This document shows positions 14,941-26,900 of a stretch of DNA of 64,000 nt, in pieces. The DNA is from Sitta carolinensis. Lineage: Eukaryota; Chordata; Aves; Passeriformes; Sittidae. Position 1 is the stretch's first letter, and each line of letters begins with the position of its first letter. The stretch spans positions 6,453,859-6,517,858 of the forward strand of contig CM063287.1 of assembly GCA_032173965.1 (NCBI GenBank), read 5' to 3'. The notes below the pieces were generated by a model. The model saw nothing but the letters and a program-made list of their open reading frames with translations, was not told the DNA's origin and searched no databases. The translations under genes and the position numbers were made by a program.

Positions 14941-17900
14941 TCTGTTTTAATCAGGGCACGTGCGGGATATTCACAGTTGCTAACTGCTGATGTTCATTGC
15001 AGATGGGATACACTCCTTTGCACGTTGGCTGCCACTACGGAAACATAAAAATTGTGAACTTCCTTCTGCAGCATTCTGCAAAAGTTAATGCCAAAACGAA
15101 GGTGAGTGTCGCGGGTGTTGCTGCGGGGCCGCGGCCGCCGTGCACGCTGTGTCAGCGCGGCGCTGCCCCGCTCTCTCTCCTGTCCTGCAGAACGGGTACA
15201 CGCCGCTGCACCAGGCAGCGCAGCAGGGGCACACACACATCATCAACGTCCTGCTCCAGCACGGCGCCGCGCCCAACGAGCTCACTGTGGTAAGCGCTGG
15301 GGCGAGAAGGGTCTGGGGGGGGACAGGAAAAGAGCAGAGGAAGCCTATTCCCATCACCCCCACATCGTCTGTACTGTCATCTCTCCCAGAACGAGAAAAG
15401 CACACATCTGAAAACCTCTCCGGTTTCATCCCGTTTCATCCCACTTGTATATCTGTGAGGGTTCTTCCACTCCCACACATCTCTCCCCAGTAGGGGAGGC
15501 CTTTTGCAAAGTCCTCATTTGGAAAGAAGGCAAACGGGACTCTTGGTTGTTCTCTTTCTCCAGGTTGTTTGTTGTTTTCTTATCAGCAATCTCAGCACAC
15601 CAGGCTTACACCAGCTTAGTGTGCAGGAGAACAGACACCAAAAGCCCCCTAACACATGGGATCAAGGTTCTCTTAAAGATAATTCACCCCATTATCACCA
15701 AGAACATCCATTATTTCTGCTTTTCTACCAATAACCAACTAAACTTCTATTCACGTAGCTCTAGACTGTTGCAAATTCCAGCCAGTTGTCCTGTGTTCCA
15801 AACACTGCACAACATGGAGCAGATGAAGAAGGAGGAAGAACTCTAAAAACAAGGATCCTTCATCTTGTGTTCATCTACTTACCATCCTAACAAACCCAAC
15901 AATCTAAATTTCTCACCCTGTGATAAATGACATGCTATGCTGCTATCTAATTTACATTCTTGAGAATTCTGTTTCATCCCAAAGCTTAGGAAGCCCTTTC
16001 CATGGACGAAGGTTAAAGGTAGTGTTTGTCAGGGGGCTTGGACCCTTCAAAACATATTTTGAAAAAAATATTCTCTGCCTTCTGGGTTCCAACATATATC
16101 CTACTACCTCAGTATTTATTTCCATCAGAAAATGTAAACGTTTTTTTCTTTTATTTTACATTCTTCAGTAATTAACCAGCAGTTCCTACACTTCTTGCTA
16201 ACCTTCAGACTTCTGTTACAAATGTTTCAATTGCTAGAATGGAAACACTGCCCTCGCCATTGCTAAGCGACTTGGCTACATTTCAGTTGTTGACACACTG
16301 AAGGTGGTGACAGAAGAGACCATGACTACAATTGTAAGTACAGTTCAGTTTGGTAGGGAATGGAAGAATTTTTCCAAAGCCAGAGTAGGAATATAACTAA
16401 ACTTCATGTAGTTACATGACTACTGAGATTCCTACTACTGCTATTTCCTTTTAGCGCAGTATAAAGTCAGTATCTAGTGAAATGTGAGCTATTTTCAAAG
16501 CAGTAGACGCTATGAGGATGTACACAGAAAGAGCACCAACTGAGCAGAAAATGGCCAGTGTAACGGACTGATCATAACTACAGTGTTCCCACACACAATG
16601 TTTGTCCACATATCTTGTTGTTTAGGGAGCAATTTTGCAGCTGAAAAGATGTTCCTACAGGCTCATGTAAACAGGAGCTGCTGCCCTCCTTTGAGAGCAT
16701 TCCCCAACAGTCTGATCTTTAATGGCTTGAATTTGACCTAAGAAAACCCATTCTGATATAAGAAATGGTTGTAATTTACTTAAAAGCCCCTCATTGCCCC
16801 TGCCATGGGATGGTGAAAGGCTGTATTCTGCAAACAGCCACAGTCTGCCGCTGCAACCCCAAATATCCATTTCCTGATGTGGATGTGAACTCCAGCTTGT
16901 CTGTCATCCCTCTCAGGAAGCATTAGCCAGGAGACATTGAAGGGACTAGCAGTGGTCAAATATTACCTGCTCTCAGAAAAATTCACAGAATCCAAAGTAT
17001 TCCTCAGAAGGATTTTTTGTTCACTAATGTTCTGCCAAATTGCTTTCTGAAAAAAACAGTCTTTAGAGGCGAGGAACCTCCATGCATAGTCATAAAGCCC
17101 AAATTAGGTCTGAAGAACATAAATTCAGAATATTGGCTCAAAATTTGTTTTTTCCTTTCAGCAACTATTTTTTTTATAAAAAAGATAAAATGTGCATGTA
17201 TATGTTTTTAGACATATCAGGGGTGGAAAATAGTTACCATATGTGTTCCATGTTTTGTCATCACCCCTTTGTCTGGTGTATCGTGCAAGCAGGTGATTGC
17301 AATATGATGAGCTTTTGGGATGACAGGCAGATTTTAGTTCTGTTACTGCATGCACCTTTTCTTGCTATGACTTTCCTGGCTATGGTTTCAGTAGTTTACA
17401 GAAAATCCACCACACTAAAAATAAATTTCAGCAAAATAAGACCTAAAGGGATATGCTAGAAAATAATACTGATTTTTTTTTTCCTTACACATTTTCCCTA
17501 TGTTTTCTCAGGAACAAAATTCTCTTTAGAAAGATTTCAAGACATTTTTCCACACAGAAAAATTTGATGGAGAATATTATACAGGATAGCAAAACTTGAA
17601 TGACTACCTACTATTCAATTAGGTAGCTGCAGGAAAACAACACATTTATACTAAAAACTCTCAATATCAAAGGTTGTTCTTGGCTGTTAGAACCAAGAAT
17701 CACTTTGTGCTGCGTAAGTGACTGACCATTTATCTCCTGCAGATGAAGAGTAGAGAGATGGTGGGTCAGGCTCTGAATTGTGCTGAAGGAAATGTTAGAT
17801 GCTGAGAGACCTATACAACCTCAAATATCTACTCTCAAGGGAAACCCAGGAATAATTTCCATTAAAGTCAGAATATGCTACTTATCAGTGTATAATTTCG

Positions 17901-20900
17901 AGCCCTTGGAAGTCTAAACATGAATTCTGATTTACAATTCAGGGTCTTAAAAGTTCAGTTTGACTGATGAGACTTATTTTTTGAGGCTTGTAGCTAAAAA
18001 ACTCCCAAAGGTAAATTTAAAGGCATCAGGGATGAACAGAGCTAATTTTACTATAATTTATATTCAAACACCAATTAAAAAAAAGGCATGTATTACCTGG
18101 AAAAAAGTCCAGTTATTTTGCTGGTTTAACAATGTGTTAAAAAGCTTTGCAAGTAATTCCCACAAAGTGAAGTACATTAGGCTTTTTGTTGGTTTTGTAA
18201 TGTTTGAGCATGGAGGAGCTCTTCTGCCTATATCAAGTGACTGGCAGTAGCCTAAGAAACATGAAATGCCAAGTGAGTATTCATAACACCTGAAAAAAAC
18301 TGAAATCTTTTAAAATAAGTGAAAACAGAAAGGCTATTTTGCCCTCCTGAACTTTTTAAAGATTTCTTATTTGCATATGAAGCATGAGAACTAATAGTGG
18401 TTTAAAAACAAATACAATCTAAACCCCCATAAAGATGGCAGTGGGGTTTTGTTTGTGGGTTTTTGTTTGGTTTGGTTTTATTTTGTATTTAATTCCACTG
18501 CACTCCTTGAATGGTATCTCTGCAGAAGCTCCTGTCTGACCCAAACCTCTACCAGTGGTTGTGCTGTACCCCAGCTGAAAAGTAAGAAGTCCATGTGTAT
18601 GTCATTCATGGGGTACAGGTATTCTAGGAACAGGTATTCTAGATTTCAGGTGCATTTGGAACTCTTTTTTTCCTGCTTTTATTTTTCTTTGTATTGGTCT
18701 TTGAGTCTGAATCAATATAAACATTGGGGTGAAAATCATGCAACCACTTCTGAGTGTCTTTCACGCACAAAGCCTGTCAGGAGTGTCATTTAGCCTGCAT
18801 GTGGTTACAATTCTTCTTATTTGTGGGAAAAACACACAATTCATGCTGAGGCACCTGTGGAAAAAATGCACATTGCAGAATTCTTCTGATGTCAAAGGAG
18901 GAACACTTCCATCAGAAAGTTTGGTTTTATTAGAGATGAAATATTCCTTGCTCAAAAATACCTAGAGTTCTTATTAAACCCCTTAAAATGAAGTTCATTT
19001 CAGAATATGTGATTCTTTTTTTTTATATCATCATCTAAGCTTTCCCCTCATGCTTTTTCTGCTATGACAGTATGAGCATAGTTTAAAAAACAAATACAAT
19101 ATTGCCTGTTTCTGTAGTCTTTTTAATGTATTGTTCAATGCATCTTTAAAAATATAAAGTGAATAAGAAGCTAAAAAAGTTGTCTTGTTTTTTAACTGCA
19201 GATACAAATCTTATCTTGCATTTAATTTTAAAAATAACTAGAATTTTAAGAAAAATTATGCCTGCAACCTAATTTTTTTTTTCTATTACAGACTGTTACA
19301 GAAAAGCACAAAATGAATGTACCTGAAACCATGAATGAGGTTCTTGATATGTCTGATGATGAAGGTATTAAAATTTTTAAAATTTTTAATTTTTTTTTCA
19401 GTCTTTGTGAGTTGCAAGGTTGTAAGAAATGTCTCTTTAGAAATCCAAGACTAACACACATTATTAGTTGGATATGATCATTGCACATTTGTTATTGTTG
19501 TACATTGATTTTGTTGGCACATCAATAGTATGTACTTTTTTTTAATTATTTTGTTTATTTAAATCATGCAGTTCGTAAAGCCAATGTCCCTGAAATACTC
19601 AGTGATGCTGAATATTTGTCAGATGTTGAAGAAGGTATTTGTGCATTTTTGTATTGCACTGATATTTAACTTAAGCCTCTTCCTTTTATTTCATCTGTCT
19701 GAAAACTAATCCTTTCAGATAATTTTCTTATTATCCCACTAACAATAACTTCTGCTTTACAATTAAGAGCACTTTCAAAAATTCTTTGAGCTATTGCTGA
19801 TAATTCTCTAACTTTTTTTCTGAATTTCTTACAATTTTTTGATCAAATTACCTTCACTTTCTTGTAAAAATCATTTTGCTGCTGTTTCTATTGAGTGAAT
19901 AACTGTTTTATTGTTTTAACTGAAAAATGAAATACTGGAAAAGAGGGTAAAATATCAATATTGGAAGAAATGGCTGATAGTGAAAGTGGCAGAGAGAACA
20001 AAGTTCTTTGTTTTTTTTAAAACAAGTGACTGTTAAATTTTCTTGTTTTTCTTTAGTCAATCTCTTTCTTGATGCATTTACTTTTAATTTTCATAGCATT
20101 CAAGCCGCAATGTGTAGAAGATATTTTAGTTCTTTGTGTGCAGCTCTTGTTTAATTCATGCATTGAGGCTTTTGGTTTGTTTCCCATCTGTCATTGTGTT
20201 CCCAGCACTGCACTTCCAAATGGATCATGTTCTTACCACACATAGGTGTTTTCCAAATAGCTCTCCTAGGCCATTGTCCTGCTCAAAATACTGCATTGTT
20301 TCAGCTGACAGGATCACTGATGCATAATTGTGTGAGTTAACAGGGCAGGAACTTGCTGTGTCCCACTGCACAGCAAGGTACAGATGAGAAACACGCTCTG
20401 GGGAGCCTGGGTGCTGGAACTAAAGAGGTAAATTGTAATATATGGGGTCATTTTTAAAGCCAAATCTGTGGAGGGTTTTTCTAGTCACTAACTCTCAGTA
20501 TAACACAGGCCAAACCAACAGTTAGGAATGCAGGTAATACAACTGATTCCTTGCATATTGCAGACAGCGTTCTGCCGGGGAGATGAGAGACTCATTGTTA
20601 CATAAACAGTCCTGCTCTGCATCCTTGTGTCTAAACTGGAGAGAGAGATTTGATAGATGGGCAACTCTGTGGCTAAGGAATTGGCTGGGTGTGGCACTCG
20701 GAGTTGTGTTTAAAGACTCAATGTCCAGGTGGAGACCAGTGATTTGTGCCATTCCTCAGGGATTGGTATTGGAACTGGTGCCATGTCACGTTTTGTTGGC
20801 AGTGTGGACAGTGGGATCAGTGCACCCTCAGCAGGTTTGCTGATGACACCCAGCTGTGTGGTGTGGTTGACACACTGGAGGGAGGGGTGCCACCCAGAGG

Positions 20901-23900
20901 GTCATGGACAGGCTGGAGAGGTGGGACCCTGTGGAACTCCTGATCATGTTCAGCAAGGCCAACGGCAAGGTCCTGCGTCAAGATCGGGGCAGTCCCAGGC
21001 ATAAATAAGGCTGGGTGGAGAATGGATTGGGAACAGCCCTGAGGAGAAGGACTTGAGGTTGTTGGTGAGAGAGAAGCTCAACATGACCTGGCAATGTGCA
21101 CTTGCAGCCCAGAAATATCCAGCTGTGTCCTGGGCTGCATCCAAAGCACCATGGGCAGCTCTCACAAGATCCACCTGGAGTGCTGCATCCAGCTGTGGGT
21201 TCCCAATGTGAGAAGGACCTGGAGCTGTTGGAGCAAGTCCAGAAGAGACCACAAAGATGATCAGAGGGCTGGAGCACCTCTTCTGTGAAAACAGGCTGAG
21301 GGAACTGGGGTTGTTTTTCCTGGAGAAGGTTCCAGGGAGACCTTAGAGCACCTTCCAGTACCTGAATGGACCTTAGGAAAGTTTGAGAGGGACTTTTTAC
21401 AAGGGCATGTTGTGGCAGGACAAGAGGAATGGATTTAAGCTGCAAGAGGGTAGGTTTAGATTCAATATTAGGAAGAAATTATTTACTATGAGGATGGTGG
21501 AAAACTGGAACAGGTTTCCCAGCGAAGATATGGATGCTCCATCCCTGAAAGTGTTCAAGGCCAGGCTGAATGTGACTTTGAGCAACCTGGTCTAGTGGAA
21601 GGTGTTCCTGCCCAGGGCAGCAGAGTTGGAACAAGATGACTTTAAGGTCCCTTATAACCCAGGCCATTCTGTGGTACTGTGATGACAGGTTCTTTTTCAA
21701 ACCCAGCACTGAAAGGGAGCTCACAAATCAGGTAACAGGTGTTTTGCAAGGCTTGGGATGAATTACAGGCTTTGAGGTGATAACCACTGGCCTGTGTCTC
21801 TTCCCTGACTTGCCTGTCTGTAAAGACAACTCAGTGACAGCCACCCCTGCAACTCCTCAGTGTTAGTGGGGTATTTATATACAATGCATCCACTTACACC
21901 AGTCGAAACAAATCTGTTCAAGATGGTAAGGCACTCTGACAAATCTCAGAGCCAGGGAGCTGATTTCCAAGTGGGAGAAAGGCACAAATTTAGCAAACAA
22001 ATCCAAGCTCTCCCTCACTTGGATTGGTGTTCATGTCATCAGCCAAAACTCTTCAGTTAGACAGACTTGTTGAATGGCTTCTCAATGAGCCACAGCCCTC
22101 AAAGTTTCTCTCACAAGAGAAATTGAAAACTTGGAAAATAGAGACTCAGAGCACGGGGACAAATGTCAGGAAACCATTTCCTTGTGTTTTATGTCTTGCT
22201 GTGCCCACTAAATAAGTATTTACATGGGAATTGTGTAATTTCTCTTCCCTGCTGAGGACAGTTTGGTTTGGAGTCAAACTGGTTGAGAAGAGACATATTT
22301 TTATCCTTTTTCCTAGACTGGCAAATCTGCCCAAATGAGGTTAAGTGTTGGGAAATTGCTACACCACAAAAAAGAAATGGTGTTTTTTCAAAAGATGTGA
22401 ACATGATTTTGTGGGGAAGAGAAATGAGGGCTCACCTTTATACGCAGCAGAGAGTTTGTAGAAGAGCAATTCTAACGCACACTGAGTGCGCGCTGTGCTT
22501 TTATTTTTAAAGAGATTGCAAATCTTATAAATATGAAACCTGAGACTGGGAGAACTGTCTTTTCTCTCACCATCTCCATCTGGGAGCTGGCTCCCCGTGC
22601 AGCTGGGAGTCCCAGCCCTCTGCCCGTGGCCATGGGGCTGGTTGGGAGCAGGGCTCAGGCGTGGTAAAGCTCAATTCCAGTTGTCTGCAGGAGGCCTGGA
22701 AGGAATCCCCTCCTCTGGAGCTCATGCTCATCCTCTCAGCATCCCTCTGTGTGGCTGCAGGAGCTTTAATTTGGTGCAGGGAAGCTGGAGCCCTGCTGTG
22801 CCTGCCACAACCCTGCCATGAGCCCTGTCACCACAGCCCTCCCTGAAGCTGCTGCTGTTGTCTCAGAGGAGAAGGGGCAGCAAGCCATGGAAACTGATAC
22901 AAAGAGGAGAGAGACTGTGAGCAGTGAAGAGCAAAAAGAATGCAATCCATAAACTCGACCAGGTGTGGAGAGTTTAGACATTACCAAAAACCAGTTATTC
23001 CTGAGCTTTTAATTTTTTTATTTTACCTTCAGTAGATAACAAACTTTTGGGTGTAAACCGGGACACTCTTTTAAACCCATTTAATGGAGATACCTGCCTC
23101 AGTAAGAATAAGTATCATGCTAATCAATCCCTGGGAGATTAGACAGATGTCCTAACAGAACATGAATGCTCACTGCCTGATCCCTGAATGGGTGCTAAGA
23201 TACGACAGTTTAAGTGCATTTAAGACAGGTCAGAACATCACCACGCATGAAAAACTGTTATTGGTCATTTTGGGAGGGATTGATTTATTATATTTTTAAG
23301 CTCAGTTTTCAGAGTTTCTTTGGCTCCATAAAATTTCACAGGTTCATAAAAGTTTCTGTGGTTTGGTATTGGCTTTTCTCCATACATTGTGAAACCAAAA
23401 CCTTGGCTACAACTTGAAATAGCCTCCTTTTCCCTGTGGCTCTACCTCTTCTGCCATCAAACACAGCTCTGGACAGGCTATGATGAAGGAGTGGCAAAAT
23501 CCTCAGGTATCTTTAGCAAAGCCAAATGACAAATGCTCATCTGGATCCCAGCCTATGATTAAATTTTGTCTGGGACTTTTCCCAAGCCACATGATGCATT
23601 CTCTCCTGCTGCCAGAGAGCCTGTATTTCTCACTGGCCTCTAAAAAGAACACCTACCCTGTGCTCCTGCAATTCCAAGCTGTAGGAGACATGCTGGACGA
23701 CCAGAAAATCAGGGGAGACATGGGATGAGAAAGGTGATAAGAGGTAAGAAACATTTCTTGGGGAGAAAAGAGTAAAAACAGTAGAACCTTCTATCCCAGA
23801 AAATAAAACCAAACAAATTGCATGAGGGACAGGCTGGAATGTCTAATGGGTGGCAAAGTGAACAGCAATGCTTACTGCTCTCCAGAAGTCTAAAAATAGG

Positions 23901-26900
23901 GGGCATCAGTGAAACCAGCAAGAGGCAGGTCCAGCTTGAAAGGGCTGCTTCTCCTGCAGGAGGTTGTTGACTTTTATGACTCCTTGCACAGGTCCTTTGT
24001 GTGAGTAGCATAAAAAATATACACGTGCTCAAAGTGTAGCTGGAAGAATTTTAAATGGAAAAAAGAAACCAAAAAAAATAAAAACCTGTTCATGACTATA
24101 CAAACTTCTTTCACGGTAAGAAAATATGGGCTCAGGTTAGTGCCAGCTAGAAAAACCTCCTGGAGTACTTTTGCTGGTCCATGTTCCCATACTCCCCTGT
24201 GAAATGTGGCTGCTGTCAAAGACAGAGTGCACTAGAACTGATGGACCCTTGCTTTTTTGACCTACTGCCGCTGTTTTTCCCTGGACTTTGAGCTGTTTCC
24301 TCTACTTGTGATAGCTGTGTTTACACACTGCTAGCAGAGACATCACCTTTCTTCAACATGTAGCCTATTAGGAAGGGAAGGATGGCAGAGGCAGCAAAGC
24401 AGTGCAGTATCTTTTGGTGTTTTTTCATAGGTGCCACATTGTTTGTGGTAGTTTTCTATTGTTTGTGTTCATAGAGGAGTTTTGTCTTCACTCTTCCGTG
24501 GGACCCTCTGTGCAGGAATTCCGTGTGCTGTGAGCAAACACTGTTACCTGAAGCTCGGAGGATTAGGCTGCAGCACCTAATTAAACAGAGTGGGATTGCT
24601 GAAACGTGCACCACCCATTTTGCTCCAGCCTCCCACGATCACAAAACAATGTCTGGAATTCTTTGAAATTACCACTCCTAGATGCAGCTTTTCCTTTGAT
24701 GAGAACATTTCATCAGACGAATCCTGCCCTGGCTGGATTAGCTGCAGAGCAGGATAACATCTAATGACTTTCACAGCTCGACTGAATGGAGGGTTTGTTT
24801 TTATCATTCTCCTTGCCTTTGACAAACGATGCTCTTAAAGAAAATACCTCCTCTGCTCCTTACAGTGGCGTAGCGCTTGCCCTCAGGTATTGTAAAGGCA
24901 GAAGATTCCAAATTTAGTGGCCCGGTTCGTAGTGGCTGGAAGTTGCCCGATCTCTCGCCCTCCCGGGCCGCTTCCTCGCCCGCGGGGCTCCGCTCCGGTT
25001 CTCTCCCCGGGTAGCAGCCCCCGCTCCGAGGCAGGGCGGTGCCGAGGTTGGGCTCCCCAGCCCCCGGGGTGGGCGCAGGGCCGGCGCCGGCCCCGGCCGG
25101 GCGGGCGGGAGGGTGGAGGCAGCGCCTTCCCCGCGCTCCCTGCTCAGCCCCGGCATCAAGTTACAGAAAAACTACATCCTCGCAGCACCCCTATTTACAT
25201 ACAAATAACTGGAGTGCCTGCATTTATGTCACCATTCGAGGCTTGCCAAGGGAGGCTGTAATCCAATCAGCAGAAGCTTTAAAGGGATGTCTGCAGAGTG
25301 ATTAAAAAGGGATTTTTTTTTTTTTTTTTTAACTTAGTACTTTTCGTTTTGTTTCATATTTGCAAAGAACTTTAATCTGAGTTGAGAGGACAAAGATGCA
25401 CATGTCCTAAAATACATACGAAGAGATCAAGATGTTAAGAAGATCTTAGTTGTTGTGTGGAAAGCGAATATGACCCACAGGGATTAGTTTGCTTGTGCTG
25501 GTTTGGAGATTAAGTCTAAATCACTGCTTAAGGACTAATAGGACTAATAGGAATTCTTGGAAACACCAGGGAAAAAAAAATCTTATAGACCAGGCTGGTG
25601 AAAATGGCTTTCCAAAACAGTAAGAATTTTTAAAGTTTCACTTGATGTATGATGTTTCTGTGTCGGGTTTTTGAATGCTTTCTGGTATTGTGAACATTTT
25701 AGCTTTTTAACTGCTGCTTAAAATACTAGTTGTTGCTGGGCTGAAGGAGAAAGTTGGTCTGTTTGTTTGCCGTTTGCAAAGCAGTAGCTGAAGGGGTATT
25801 TTTAGACGTGATTGTTAGTTTAAAACCAGAGCTCGCCTGTGGTTTCCTAAGTTTAGTGAATGGAAACTAACCTAAACTCCTTGAATGAAAGCGGGAAGCG
25901 TGTGTCTGGGCTTGGGAGTCCCTTACCTTCGGGTGCGCGCTGTTGTTCAGTTTCTCTGTTGTGCAATTTAAACCTAACACACCTAAAATGCGTTCACGAC
26001 AAAGGAGGAGAGAAAATATCGGCAAGCCAGGAGTTTACAGGGAGCGCTCTCTGCTCCGTGCTGTTGAGGGAACGGGGCGGGGGGGGGGGTGGGGGGGTGG
26101 GGTGGTGGAAATCCAACAACCGCAAAAGGCATATTTTGGACTTGCTCTGTCAATGCAGGAATGTAGGTTTGCATGATGTAATGGCATGCAAATGCTCCCC
26201 GCCGGGCAGCTGCTCCGTTAACCCTTTGTGGCGCCTGCCCGCCTCTCCCAACACCTAACTTGCCTTCCTCTTGGGGATTTTTGGGGAAAACAGCTAAAGG
26301 ATGTCCTTGTGTGCGGATGGCCGCGCCCCACGTGTGCCGGCGGTGCCCGGAGGCTCGGCGGGCCCGGCTTTGTCCCGGGCCGCGGGCAGAGCCGGCTTTG
26401 GGCAGCGCTTACCTTCGGAAATCAGCCTGGCGCTGCGGAGCGCTTCGTTAAAATACAATCAAACCCCCAAATCCCGTCTTACATTCGAACTTCCAAAAGT
26501 TATTGAGAAATACCCGAGGTGGAAGGCGGGCCTCTTTCTTCGCTCAGCCTCCATTCAGGCTTGCTGCACTGTTCAGGACTGGTGGGCAAACAGGCAGTCT
26601 CTCACAGCCAGGGGGTGGTTTGGTTTTGTTGATTGGTTTGTTTTGTTGGGGTTTTATTCCCTCACACGAATGAGCCAACTTTGTCAGCTGGGGCTTTTTT
26701 CCGTAAGGAAAGCAAAAGTGAGTGCAATGATGCAAAGTACAGAAGAGCTCTTTAGCTTGCTGAAACGACTGGGCAAAAGTCATCCCTCGTATAACTTTAT
26801 GGGGTTTACGTCAAGGTGGAATTTTGCTTCTTTCGTTTGTCCCCCAATAAAATTGTTTTCTCAGGCACACTCAGAGGGTGGATAATTAACGTACAACGTG

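Larger units (their letters stand above)
5972..15002 (+). other. ANK3: Large intron between repeat-21 and repeat-22 exons
   Basis: 9.0 kb. Mostly AT-rich. A GC-richer patch lies at about 11740-12110, with no coding signature I recognise. T18 is at 12533-12550 and A17 at 13247-13263. A CR1 fragment (13700-14790) and a T33 tract (14903-14935), listed separately, fill most of the last 1.3 kb. No conserved cassette exon recognised. Confidence 0.85.

Noticed and set aside
14805..14990. Open frame encoding a poly-Phe run.
   Set aside because: Direct product of the T33 tract.
3253..16333. Possibility that the gene is ANK2 or ANK1.
   Set aside because: Repeats 21 and 22, the [11 protein letters not shown] linker and the VERSxGATRSL tail all match ankyrin-G; only isolated residues in repeats 23-24 look ankyrin-B-like.
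25860..26258. 132-codon open frame next to the G-rich tract.
   Set aside because: Encodes a poly-Gly run from the G tract; composition artefact.
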